A stretch of DNA of 64,000 nucleotides from CALCZU01 sp964396165. GTDB taxonomy: Bacteria; Bdellovibrionota; FAC87; UBA2466. Under the pieces are notes generated by a model that was not told the origin of the DNA, ran no database searches, and saw only the letters and a list, made by a program, of their open reading frames with translations. This document shows, in pieces, positions 33,051 through 41,584 of the stretch (position 1 is its first letter; each line of letters starts with the position of its first letter). The stretch spans positions 104,491-168,490 of the forward strand of contig CAYNEF010000001.1 in assembly GCA_964396165.1 (NCBI GenBank), given 5' to 3'. The translations under genes were made by a program, and so were the position numbers.

Positions 33051-34001
33051 ATGGCTAGAAAATTACCGAAAAAACGTCGCAAAAGAGTAGGAAAAAATAC
33101 GAAGGGGCTTACCCCCAATGAAGTTGCCTCTACTGATCTCCCCGTCAGTCTTGAAAAACTGACTGACCAGATTGTATCAGACGGTGGTTGTGTCTTAAGT
33201 ACGTACCGGGAGCCTTTGGGCGGCAACTGGCAGATTTTTGCGTCTCTTCCGTTAAGTCTGATTCAACCAACTTCCTATCAAAGAGATTTATCCGACACGC
33301 ATGTAAAAAGACTCGCTGAAAAAATCGAAAAATTGAACCGTTTTTTAGATCCGATTATCGTCATCCGTTACGAGGGGAAATACTATACTCCCAATGGATT
33401 TCACCGGATGTCAGCAATGCAGAAATTGGGTTGCAAGACAATAGTCGCGCTCGTTGTGGCTGAAACGGAAGTGGCCTATCAAATTTTGGCTTTGAACACA
33501 GAGAAAGCTTACAACGTAAAAGAAAAATCATTAGAAGCGATTAGACTGCTGAAAGAACTCGCAAAAGAAACACCCTCCAGTCTAGAAGCGGATTTTGGTT
33601 CTGAATTAGAAGAAGCTGCCTACCCTATATTAGGCGCGTGTTATGAAAAAAATCCGCGTTTCTCAGGCGGCGCGTACTTTTCGATTTTAAGAAAAACAGA
33701 AAGTTTTTTGGAAGAAAAATTAGGCAAGTCGCTCACCCAAAGGGAGAAACAAGCAGGCGTCATTCTTTCTTTGGACAAGGAAGTCGTAAAGATTGTCGAA
33801 AAGTTGAAAAAACAGGGATTAACCAGTCCCTTTTTAAAAACATTTGTCATCGCAAGACTCAATCCTTTACGCTTTAGAAAAACACCCTTATCGTTTGAAG
33901 ATACCATGGACAAGATGTTTGAATCGGCTGAAAAATTTGATCCGTCAAAAATTCGTCCCGATCATTTGGCTAATACCGCAGGTTCATTAGAAGATAATTG
34001 A
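33051..34001 (+). CDS. ParB/sulfiredoxin-fold N-terminal domain protein
   Basis: N-terminal basic tail (ARKLPKKRRKRVGKN), then a ParB-like block SYQRDLSDTHVKRLAEKIEK, followed by NGFHRMSAMQKLG where ParB proteins usually have GERRxRA. The CTP-contact motif is therefore changed, so it is not a normal segregation ParB. There is no parA or parS nearby. It is followed by a Dam methylase with a one-base stop/start overlap (TGATG), so the two probably work together or at least are made together. Confidence 0.8.
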   Translation: MARKLPKKRRKRVGKNTKGLTPNEVASTDLPVSLEKLTDQIVSDGGCVLSTYREPLGGNWQIFASLPLSLIQPTSYQRDLSDTHVKRLAEKIEKLNRFLDPIIVIRYEGKYYTPNGFHRMSAMQKLGCKTIVALVVAETEVAYQILALNTEKAYNVKEKSLEAIRLLKELAKETPSSLEADFGSELEEAAYPILGACYEKNPRFSGGAYFSILRKTESFLEEKLGKSLTQREKQAGVILSLDKEVVKIVEKLKKQGLTSPFLKTFVIARLNPLRFRKTPLSFEDTMDKMFESAEKFDPSKIRPDHLANTAGSLEDN

Positions 34002-34828
34002 TGCTATTTAATACACACAAACGCGCTAAACCTGTTTTAAAATGGGCTGGGGGAAAATCCGGCCCCTTACCGCATTTATTAAAACATTTTCCGACCCGCG
34101 CAAAATTGTATTACGAACCTTTTTTCGGCGGTGGCGCTGTGTTCTTCGCACTCAACCATTCGGTCGACAGTCATATCAATGATGCAAACCCTGAGCTTGT
34201 TAATTTATATCAAGTCATTAAAAAATCTCCCCAGCAATTGATAAAGTGGCTGGATCTCTTTTCAAAAAATTACTGTGAAGAATTTTACTATGAAATGCGA
34301 TCGCACCATCCAACCGACAAGGTGGAAAAAGCGGCGCGTACGGTATTTTTAAACAAAACAGGTTTTAATGGGCTTTACCGTCTTAATTCCTCTGGAAAAT
34401 TTAATGTTCCCTACGGCAAGCGAGAAAAATGCCCTAAATTGTATGTAAAAGAAAATCTCCTTGAGGTTTCCAAGCGCTTAAAAAAAGCGCGGCTGACCAA
34501 CTGGGACTTTGAAAAAGTAATCGATCTGGCAGGCAAAGACTCGGTGATTTACTGTGATCCGCCCTATGAGCCACTCAACCGCACCTCGGCTTTTAACCAG
34601 TATATGGCAAAGGGCTTTTCACAAGCCGAACAGACCAGGTTAAAAGTGGCCTGTGAACGTGCGGCAAATAGAGGTGCTAAAATTATTTTATCTAACTCTG
34701 CCGCAAGCTTTATCAAAAACCTATACGCTGACTGGCAAATTAAGCTAATCCCCGCAAGACGTGCAATTAATTCTAAAGGAAGCAGCCGGGGCTATATCTC
34801 TGAAACACTCATTTTAATGGGACAATGA
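34001..34828 (+). CDS. dam: Adenine-specific DNA methyltransferase, Dam type (GATC)
   Basis: Motif I WAGGKS...YEPFFGGG (residues 15-45) and motif IV DPPY at 186-189 are the D12-class (Dam) order. I chose the ATG at 34001 that overlaps the ParB-like stop; a TTG one codon upstream is also in frame. There is no restriction enzyme gene beside it, so it is an orphan methylase, perhaps used for gene regulation, mismatch repair or replication timing. The GATC target is an inference from the family. Confidence 0.88.
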   Translation: MLFNTHKRAKPVLKWAGGKSGPLPHLLKHFPTRAKLYYEPFFGGGAVFFALNHSVDSHINDANPELVNLYQVIKKSPQQLIKWLDLFSKNYCEEFYYEMRSHHPTDKVEKAARTVFLNKTGFNGLYRLNSSGKFNVPYGKREKCPKLYVKENLLEVSKRLKKARLTNWDFEKVIDLAGKDSVIYCDPPYEPLNRTSAFNQYMAKGFSQAEQTRLKVACERAANRGAKIILSNSAASFIKNLYADWQIKLIPARRAINSKGSSRGYISETLILMGQ

Positions 34829-34835
34829 TGCATCT

Positions 34836-36275
34836 ATGAGAGACTACGCGCTTTTATACATCAATGGAGTACGGCATGAAGTGCGTGGCGCGGATGCGTC
34901 CATGATGCTTGCTGATTATTTACGAGAAGAATTAAATCTCTCCGGCACTAAAATCGTTTGTGCGGAAGGCGATTGTGGCGCCTGTTCGGTGCTTCGCTCT
35001 TCTCCTTTAAACAGAGAAAAAACATTTCAAACCATTAATTCCTGCATCACTACTATCGCGCAGATGGATTGCTCGCAACTCATCACGGTAGAAGGGATAG
35101 CCCGAGGCGAAGAGCTTAGTCCCGTACAAAAATCCATGGTGGAAAAAAATGCCAGTCAATGTGGCTACTGCACGCCCGGTTTTGTCTGCGCTTTGAGCGG
35201 GCTTGTGGAAAAAAGACTGAAGTCAAAAGACTTTTCGAAAATCGAAGAAAAAGAAACAAAAAATTTTCTTACGGGTAATTTGTGCCGCTGTACCGGATAT
35301 GTTCCTTTCATAGAAGCAACGGCGGCGCTTGATTTGAAGGCTTGCGAACCGCTTTGGAAAAAATTTGATTCGGCAAAGATTGAAAAGGAATTATTAAAAG
35401 CGGCTAAAAGTGCGCTTCATATCACCTCTAAGAATTTTTCTATTCAGGCTCCCCTTACCGAAAAAGAAGCACAAAAGTGTCTCGAAAAAGAAAAGAAAAC
35501 ACGCATCATAGCTGCAGGAACGGACTTAGGTGTTCTCGTAAATAAGAATAAAATGGAGTATGAAAAGCTTCTCAGCCTGCATCTGGTAAAAAGCCTCTAC
35601 GCCACAAAAAAAGTGGGAAAAAACCGTTTCTTTGTGGGCGCGCGGGCTACACTTGCGGACTTAAGATCCGACTTGTCTGACTTGATTCCTGAATTTTCAA
35701 AATTTTTGGATCTTTTTGCGTCTCCTCAAATCAAAGCTGTAGCTACATTAGTCGGCAATATTGCCAACGCGTCACCTATTGCAGATTCGGCTCCTTTTTT
35801 ACTCGCCACGCATGCAGAAGTGGTTGTTCAATCAAAAACGGGTAAACGCAAAATTCCCTTGGATAAATTTTATGTCGATTACCGAAAGACGCTTTTAAAA
35901 CCAGCAGATCTAATCTTGGGACTGGAATTTGATATCCCTGAGAAAAAAGAATTTCTTCGGTTAAAAAAATCTTCTATTCGAAAAGATCTGGATATTTCCT
36001 GTGTAAATGCGGCTTTCAGAATGGAAACGGACAAAAGTAAGGCCATAGAGCACGTTACTATTGCCTATGGAGGCGTTGCCGCGACTCCCTTACGTCTGAA
36101 AAAAACGGAAAGTCTGTTAAAAGGCCAAAAGTATTCCGCTGAACTTCTGAAACAGGCTATTGATAGTCTGCAATCTGAAATCAAACCCCTATCTGATCTT
36201 CGAGGGTCTAGTTCGTTTCGAAGACTCTTAGCAGAAAACCTGTTAACCGATTTTTTAAGTGAGGCATTCACATGA
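34836..36275 (+). CDS. xdhA: Xanthine dehydrogenase small subunit (FeS + FAD)
   Basis: The N-terminal half is a two-cluster [2Fe-2S] protein: Cys42, 47, 50 and 70 bind the first, CGYCTPGF and GNLCRCTGY the second. The C-terminal half is the FAD domain (LVGNIANASPIADSAP and a CO-dehydrogenase flavoprotein C-terminal tail). Together with XdhB it oxidises hypoxanthine and xanthine to urate. Overlaps xdhB by four bases. The length of 479 is normal. Confidence 0.93.
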   Translation: MRDYALLYINGVRHEVRGADASMMLADYLREELNLSGTKIVCAEGDCGACSVLRSSPLNREKTFQTINSCITTIAQMDCSQLITVEGIARGEELSPVQKSMVEKNASQCGYCTPGFVCALSGLVEKRLKSKDFSKIEEKETKNFLTGNLCRCTGYVPFIEATAALDLKACEPLWKKFDSAKIEKELLKAAKSALHITSKNFSIQAPLTEKEAQKCLEKEKKTRIIAAGTDLGVLVNKNKMEYEKLLSLHLVKSLYATKKVGKNRFFVGARATLADLRSDLSDLIPEFSKFLDLFASPQIKAVATLVGNIANASPIADSAPFLLATHAEVVVQSKTGKRKIPLDKFYVDYRKTLLKPADLILGLEFDIPEKKEFLRLKKSSIRKDLDISCVNAAFRMETDKSKAIEHVTIAYGGVAATPLRLKKTESLLKGQKYSAELLKQAIDSLQSEIKPLSDLRGSSSFRRLLAENLLTDFLSEAFT

Positions 36276-38689
36276 ATATCCCTCACGATAGTGCGCACAC
36301 CCATGTCACCGGACAATCGGAATTTATAGACGATAGAAGAAAAGCCCATGGCGAACTTCTTGTAGGCATCATCTACAGCCGCGAAGCCAGTGCGGAAATT
36401 ACGAAAGCGGATTTCAGCGAAACACTTGGCATTCAAGGCGTAGTAGGAGTGGTAACGGCAAAAGATGTTGTCCACAACCTCTGGGGAACCATTTTTCAGG
36501 ATCAACCGCTTTTAGCGGACAAAGAGGTCGCTTTTGTCGGAGAACCCATCGCCCTAGTAGCCGCTACGAATAAAACGGCAATGAACCAAGGTATTAAAGC
36601 GGCAAAAATCCAATATAAGAAACGCTCGCCCATTTTATCCATTCAAGAAGCAAAGAAGCTTAAATCTTTTATCGGAAGTGAAAGAAAAATCGAGAGAGGC
36701 GATACCGACAAAGCTTTTCGTGATGCACCTCATACACTTACTGGCGAAATAGTTATCCAGGGTCAGGATCATTTTTATTTGGAAAGCCAGGCTGCGATCG
36801 TTTATCCGAAAGAAAGTGGCCAGTTTGAAATACACTCTTCTTCTCAGCACCCGACAGAAACCCAACATGTTGTCACACACGCTCTCGGACTCGATTCCAA
36901 AGACGTTGTGTGCATTGTAAAAAGAATGGGCGGCGCTTTCGGTGGAAAAGAATCACAAGCGGCTCCCATCGCGGCCTACGCAGCCCTTGTCGCAAAAAAG
37001 TTTCAAGCTCCTGCTCGCATTACGCTTACCAAAGACGACGACATGATTATCACGGGCAAAAGAAACCCGTTTGAAAATGAGTACCGGGTCGCTTTTGATA
37101 CAAACGGAAAAATTCAAGGATTAGAAGTAAAATTGTTTTCTGATGGCGGAGCCTATGCTGATCTTTCTACAGCCATTATGGAACGTGCGATGCTCCATAG
37201 CGATAATGCCTATTACATTCCTCACATCAGAATCACGGGACAAGTTTGCCGCACGCACTACCACCCACACACGGCCTTTCGCGGTTTTGGTGGCCCCAAG
37301 GGAGTTGCTACTATCGAGCGGATTATCGAAGAAATTGCTCACTTTCTTAAAAAAGATGCGCTCGAGATTAGAAAACTGAATTGCTATAAAAAGGGCGAAG
37401 ACATCACACCCTATGGGCAACACATCGAAAACAATTGCCTGCCAGAACTTTTCGCTAAAATAGAAAAAGATTCAAACTACTATTCCAAAAGAAAAGAAAT
37501 TGAAGAACATAACAAAAAAGATTTAAAAACCTTAAGAGGCTTATCTGTCACTGCCGTCAAATTCGGCATTTCTTTTACGACTCGCTTTTTGAACCAAGCC
37601 AATGCACTTGTCGTCTTACATCGCGATGGCTCGATTCAAATTTCCACAGGGGCAACCGAAATGGGACAAGGGGTAAACACCCGTGTTGCTCAGGTAGTTG
37701 CAGAAGAGCTGGGGCTTTCCATGAGTCAGGTACGCGTGATGCCGACTTCCACAGAAAAAAATGCGAACACTTCTCCTACTGCAGCTTCTAGTGGTACCGA
37801 TCTCAATGCCAGTGCTGCAGTACTTGCTGTGAGAAAAATCAAATCCCGCTTAAGCCAGTTGGCAGTCCATGTTCTTACAGTTCCCAAAGAACAATGGGCA
37901 AAAACGGGCGCTCCACTCGGCACTGTGCATGAAGTAGAAATTGATAACCGTTTGTACGACTCCGAAGATCCTAATCAAGGAGCGGACTGGGAACTAGGTA
38001 CTGCAACATTTAACGGCATTCAATTTAAAGACGGTGAAGTATTTAACGAGTTTGCTCCTACCGTAAAGATTTCCTTTAAGGAGCTCGTAAACGAGGCGTA
38101 TTTAAACCGCATTTCCCTTTCGGAATATGCGCACTATAAAATCCCCGGGTTGTCTTTCAATAAACTGACAGGTGAAGGAAACGCGTTTTTTTATTTCACT
38201 CAAGGGGTAGCGGCAAGCACCGTCACGATTCACAAAGATACGGGCGAAGTAAAAGTAGACTCAGTGGATCTGTTAATGGATTTAGGCCGACCCATCAATC
38301 ACGGGCTGGATATCGGACAAGTTACAGGCGGCTTTATCCAAGGAATGGGTTGGGTGACGACTGAAAACCTGTTCTACTCAAAAGACGGATTACTTTTATC
38401 GCACTCGCCCAGTACCTATAAGATTCCCAGCATTCAAGACATCCCACGCACCTTCAATGTGAATCTTTTGGAAAACAAGGAAAACAAAAATAGTATCCGT
38501 GGCTCTAAGGCCGTCGGGGAACCGCCTCTTCTCTTAGGACTCAGTGTTTGGGCGGCGATACAGGATGCATTAAAATATTTACCCATTTACAAAAACCAGT
38601 TTCCAAGACTTCGCCTGCCGGCCACTTCAGAAGTCGTCTTGCGCGCGATTAGTCCTGAGCGTTTTAAAAGTTGGGATGAAACGTGTTAG
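36272..38689 (+). CDS. xdhB: Xanthine dehydrogenase molybdenum-binding subunit
   Basis: Carries the Mo-pterin domains: KRMGGAFGGKES, RGFGGPKG and the catalytic Glu block SKAVGEPPLLLG near the C-terminus. The length of 805 is normal for XdhB. The start overlaps xdhA (ATGA) and the stop overlaps xdhC by 7 bases. It needs molybdenum cofactor and its maturation factor XdhC; no cofactor genes are in this window. Confidence 0.95.
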   Translation: MNIPHDSAHTHVTGQSEFIDDRRKAHGELLVGIIYSREASAEITKADFSETLGIQGVVGVVTAKDVVHNLWGTIFQDQPLLADKEVAFVGEPIALVAATNKTAMNQGIKAAKIQYKKRSPILSIQEAKKLKSFIGSERKIERGDTDKAFRDAPHTLTGEIVIQGQDHFYLESQAAIVYPKESGQFEIHSSSQHPTETQHVVTHALGLDSKDVVCIVKRMGGAFGGKESQAAPIAAYAALVAKKFQAPARITLTKDDDMIITGKRNPFENEYRVAFDTNGKIQGLEVKLFSDGGAYADLSTAIMERAMLHSDNAYYIPHIRITGQVCRTHYHPHTAFRGFGGPKGVATIERIIEEIAHFLKKDALEIRKLNCYKKGEDITPYGQHIENNCLPELFAKIEKDSNYYSKRKEIEEHNKKDLKTLRGLSVTAVKFGISFTTRFLNQANALVVLHRDGSIQISTGATEMGQGVNTRVAQVVAEELGLSMSQVRVMPTSTEKNANTSPTAASSGTDLNASAAVLAVRKIKSRLSQLAVHVLTVPKEQWAKTGAPLGTVHEVEIDNRLYDSEDPNQGADWELGTATFNGIQFKDGEVFNEFAPTVKISFKELVNEAYLNRISLSEYAHYKIPGLSFNKLTGEGNAFFYFTQGVAASTVTIHKDTGEVKVDSVDLLMDLGRPINHGLDIGQVTGGFIQGMGWVTTENLFYSKDGLLLSHSPSTYKIPSIQDIPRTFNVNLLENKENKNSIRGSKAVGEPPLLLGLSVWAAIQDALKYLPIYKNQFPRLRLPATSEVVLRAISPERFKSWDETC

Positions 38690-39486
38690 ATATTTTTAAA
38701 AGACTGACTGAACTTGCGGAACACGGGACTCCCCATGTGCTTGTGTCGATGATTCATTCCAGAGGAGAAGCACCTGCCGACATAGGAAGTAAAGCAATCA
38801 TCACAAGCGAGGGATTAAACTTAGGTACCGTCGGTGGAGGGAAAGTTGAATTACGCGCCATTCAAAAGGCTAAAGAATTTCTTAGTCTTCAAAAAAAACA
38901 TACAGAAACTTTCGTCTGGAATCTGCAAAAAGACATTGGGATGACCTGTGGCGGGGAAGTCACCTTCCTTTTTGAAGTTTTTGTTCCGGCACAATGGGAA
39001 ATCGCCGTCTTCGGTGCGGGCCATGTTTCCCAAAGCCTCGTGCGCCTTTTGCAAACACTTTCCTGCCAGATTACTTGCATCGACTCACGAAAAGAATGGG
39101 TGGAAAAACTTACCCCCTCTTCGAATCTAAAAGCCGTGCATGCAGAAACCCCTGCTCTACTGGTACAAAGTTTTTCCGAGCAGACGTATTTTGTCGTGAT
39201 GACTCAAGGCCACGCCTTTGATGTGCCAATTTTAAAAGAAATTTTCACGCACTTTCCCAATTGCGCGTATGTGGGTGTTATCGGAAGTAAAATTAAAGGC
39301 GATAGAATCAAGCGGGAATTGGTAGAAGCGGGAATTTCTCAAAGTTTGCTAGAAAAATTACGGTGTCCGATAGGACTCGCGATTGGAACAAACGCCACTT
39401 CAGAAATTGCTATTAGTATTGCTGCCGAGCTTTTGAAAGTACGGGATCTTGGCAGTCAACCAGAAGAAAACAAGCGTCACAGCTAA
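38683..39486 (+). CDS. xdhC: Xanthine dehydrogenase accessory protein
   Basis: XdhC binds and sulfurates molybdenum cofactor and delivers it to XdhB. Family blocks GTVGGGKVELRA, MTCGGEVTFLFEVF, VFGAGHVSQSLV and GVIGSKIKGDR are present. The start codon is GTG 38683, overlapping the end of xdhB. It converges on the next gene with an unusually long overlap of 87 bases. Confidence 0.92.
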   Translation: MLDIFKRLTELAEHGTPHVLVSMIHSRGEAPADIGSKAIITSEGLNLGTVGGGKVELRAIQKAKEFLSLQKKHTETFVWNLQKDIGMTCGGEVTFLFEVFVPAQWEIAVFGAGHVSQSLVRLLQTLSCQITCIDSRKEWVEKLTPSSNLKAVHAETPALLVQSFSEQTYFVVMTQGHAFDVPILKEIFTHFPNCAYVGVIGSKIKGDRIKRELVEAGISQSLLEKLRCPIGLAIGTNATSEIAISIAAELLKVRDLGSQPEENKRHS

Positions 39487-40257
39487 GGGGCGCAGCACGT
39501 AACTCCAAATCCCTTCCGCATTGATTTGCCCACTCATAAAAAAATAGCCAATGGATATCGCAAAAGAGACGAGAAGCCAGGGATTTACTCCCAAACGCTT
39601 TCGTTTAGTCTTTACACTGAGCGGAGAATTTTTACGCACCCTTTCGAGCCATCCGATATATTCCAGCTCAAAATGTTCTTTAGACTCCCAAAAAAGAACG
39701 GCTAGGACGAGCGAAACAAGTACTTTCATGAGTACCACGCCCAGCAGTACCCATAGACCATTTTCTACAGGCAAAGAAACATATTGGCAGAACTCCGTCC
39801 ATAATTTCACTACAGCATCGAAAAAATGGCTGCCAAACAAAATATAAGCAATTAAGAGAGGCTGAACAAAGCCCCAGATAGATAACAGAAGCATCCCCAG
39901 TAAAACACCAACGAGATTGACTCCAAAAAGAAAAATACCGATTGAAAATAAAAACCCCTGCACTGAAATTGCTAACATCGGAGTCAATTTCTTTCCTGCA
40001 GGCGAAAGTGATTTCATCAGCGAAGAGGTGGTAGATACGGCATTGACATTGCTCACAGCTTTTTCTCGCACCTTTTCTTTTTTTACCAGCATCATCAGAA
40101 CCAAACCCTGGTTTAAAGACAGAAAATGCCCTGCAAAGGGCAAATGCAAAGCGTGGAGCAAACTTCCCACTCCAATTTCGGTGGCAGACAAGAGCGCTAC
40201 GGACTTTTGTACTTCGGGATCAGAAGACTTACTAATATTCATTGTATTTTTTGGCAC
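39400..40257 (-). CDS. Polytopic membrane protein, possibly an ECF/QueT-like transporter component
   Basis: About five to six hydrophobic segments with an early block ATEIGVGSLLHALHLPFAGH that could be the substrate-binding part of an S-component-like protein, and a polar middle loop (ESKEHFELEYIGWLERVRK). I cannot place it with certainty. It overlaps the end of xdhC by 87 bases in the opposite direction, and overlaps the MazG-like gene upstream by 26 bases on the same strand. A role in purine or molybdate uptake would fit the neighbourhood but is inference. Confidence 0.5.
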   Translation of the reverse strand: MPKNTMNISKSSDPEVQKSVALLSATEIGVGSLLHALHLPFAGHFLSLNQGLVLMMLVKKEKVREKAVSNVNAVSTTSSLMKSLSPAGKKLTPMLAISVQGFLFSIGIFLFGVNLVGVLLGMLLLSIWGFVQPLLIAYILFGSHFFDAVVKLWTEFCQYVSLPVENGLWVLLGVVLMKVLVSLVLAVLFWESKEHFELEYIGWLERVRKNSPLSVKTKRKRLGVNPWLLVSFAISIGYFFMSGQINAEGIWSYVLRPLAVTLVFFWLTAKIPYFQKLGSNTNSNF

Positions 40258-40600
40258 TGCCTTTGGCGAGTTTGACCGGATACTTTTTCGTATTTTTTTT
40301 CATCTTTTTCCAGAAAGCGTCTTCTAAGTCCACTTCCAATTTATCGGCGATACGAACAAGATAGTAGAAAATATCGGCAAGTTCATCGGCAAGCATTTCT
40401 CGCTTGACCTTGTTTTTTCCAAGCTGAAGAGATTCTTCTTGCGTCAGCCACTGGAATATTTCGACAAGTTCGCCAGCCTCACCGGCTAGCGCCATTGCGA
40501 GATTCTTTGGAGTGTGAAAGTTTTCCCAATCGCGAGCTTTGACAAACTTTCTTTGGAAATCGACTATTTTTTTTATCTGTATCGCCTTTTTAGGAGCCAT
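40232..40600 (-). CDS. MazG-like nucleoside-triphosphate pyrophosphohydrolase
   Basis: Residues LAGEAGELVEIFQWL and DELADIFYYLVRIADK give the two metal-binding helices of the MazG/dCTPase superfamily (EAGEL...ExxD). The length of 122 is that of the short dCTP-pyrophosphatase/RS21-C6 type. It hydrolyses nucleotides that should not enter DNA. Forms a compact minus-strand group with the cytochrome and OB-like genes upstream. Confidence 0.85.
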   Translation of the reverse strand: MAPKKAIQIKKIVDFQRKFVKARDWENFHTPKNLAMALAGEAGELVEIFQWLTQEESLQLGKNKVKREMLADELADIFYYLVRIADKLEVDLEDAFWKKMKKNTKKYPVKLAKGSAKKYNEY

Positions 40601-40603
40601 TTC

Positions 40604-40927
40604 TTACTTCTTTAAATTCTTTTTATGGTTGGAAAGCCAGGCAAGAAGCAGCTTACCGTCTTCTGACTTTCTAAAACTCACATGTTCAGGAGGCATTTGG
40701 CTTGTGCGCACCAGCTTTTCCATCAGCGAGAGAGTTTGTTTTTCATTCAGACGCGCCTGATTTAAAAACAATGCGCCCGGGTGGTTTTCCTTATTGTGGC
40801 AACCGGCGCAGTTCTTCACAAGAATTGTCATCACTTTAGTATCTTGATCTTCCGCATTTTCCACAGCAAAAGTAAAAGTGGGTAGTACAAGAGTAAAAAT
40901 AAAGACAACTGCCAGAAGAGTTTTCAT
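40604..40927 (-). CDS. Small exported c-type cytochrome
   Basis: A signal peptide (KTLLAVVFIFTLVLPTFTFA) and one heme-binding CAGCH (Cys40, Cys43, His44), with Met78 in SQMPPEH as probable sixth ligand. About 85 mature residues, a typical monoheme c domain. Gene overlaps the OB-like gene before it by four bases, so it is probably co-made with it. The electron partner is unknown. Confidence 0.85.
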   Translation of the reverse strand: MKTLLAVVFIFTLVLPTFTFAVENAEDQDTKVMTILVKNCAGCHNKENHPGALFLNQARLNEKQTLSLMEKLVRTSQMPPEHVSFRKSEDGKLLLAWLSNHKKNLKK

Positions 40928-41358
40928 TTTTTCTCACCTTCGGTTTTTAATGCAGAAGGGTTTCTATTGCTTAAATTGGTATTTCTTAAAATTTTATCTG
41001 CGATAATGACCGGTTGTTTTTCAAGTGTGACTTTTACGCCCACAATCGTAATCGGTTCACCGTTTCTAAATTTTGTATCGTAGTCACTATTCACCCAACG
41101 CGGGCCCAGATGTACGCGTACATCCCCAGCCGCCGTAGCCACTTTCATTTCAAATCCAGGACCGTCTACTTTGTCCTTGTCGTATTCTTTCATCGACAAA
41201 ACATTTCCCTGCACTGTCGTAGATTCACCGCTTTTATAAAGTTTGTCGTACTGGCCGCCGTAAATCACAGGTCCCGTCTTTTGGAGAGAGGCTTTATTTT
41301 CAGCATAAAGAAGAAAGGGAACTAAAAGAACCAAACTTAATTTTTGTAACATAGGCAC
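40924..41358 (-). CDS. Exported OB-fold-like protein paired with the cytochrome
   Basis: A signal peptide (LQKLSLVLLVPFLLYAE) is followed by a beta-rich domain with the block VRVHLGPRWVNSD and GEPITIVGVKVTLEKQPVIIADKILR, as in small periplasmic OB-fold proteins that accompany c-type cytochromes or are similar to magnetosome MamX/MamS domains. Four-base overlap with the cytochrome gene suggests a shared function such as electron transfer or cytochrome assembly. Not certain. Confidence 0.6.
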   Translation of the reverse strand: MPMLQKLSLVLLVPFLLYAENKASLQKTGPVIYGGQYDKLYKSGESTTVQGNVLSMKEYDKDKVDGPGFEMKVATAAGDVRVHLGPRWVNSDYDTKFRNGEPITIVGVKVTLEKQPVIIADKILRNTNLSNRNPSALKTEGEKK

Positions 41359-41404
41359 TCCGATATCAGTAATTCATAAAACATTAGCACTTACTTTAAA
41401 AACT

Positions 41405-41472
41405 GTCATTGCGAGCTCGTAGAGCGAAGCAATCCCAATGAGATTGCTTCGGGCTATCACCCTCGCAACGAC
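41405..41472. repeat. Dispersed nested palindromic repeat
   Basis: Outer arms GTCATTGCGAG (41405-41415) and CTCGCAACGAC (41462-41472) pair with one mismatch. Inside them CGAAGCAATC (41425-41434) pairs perfectly with GATTGCTTCG (41442-41451). Repeats of this general type (TCATTGCGAG...CTCGCAATGA) are known to be scattered in many bacterial genomes. Shorter pieces occur at 4452-4463 and 50648-50658. It lies in the gap before the prolyl oligopeptidase gene. Confidence 0.75.
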
Positions 41473-41584
41473 GGTATATCTCACTTGCATACAAGCGAAA
41501 AAGCACAGATTAGCCCGGTGCATTATGATGTATCTATTGCAAGTAACTGGGGGCCCCGATACTTTCATAGCAACAGAGGTGAAT

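Noticed and set aside
41438..41584. Longer N-terminus for the prolyl oligopeptidase
   Set aside because: It would start in the dispersed palindrome and put 49 residues before a good signal peptide; ATG 41585 has a GAGGTG ribosome-binding site.
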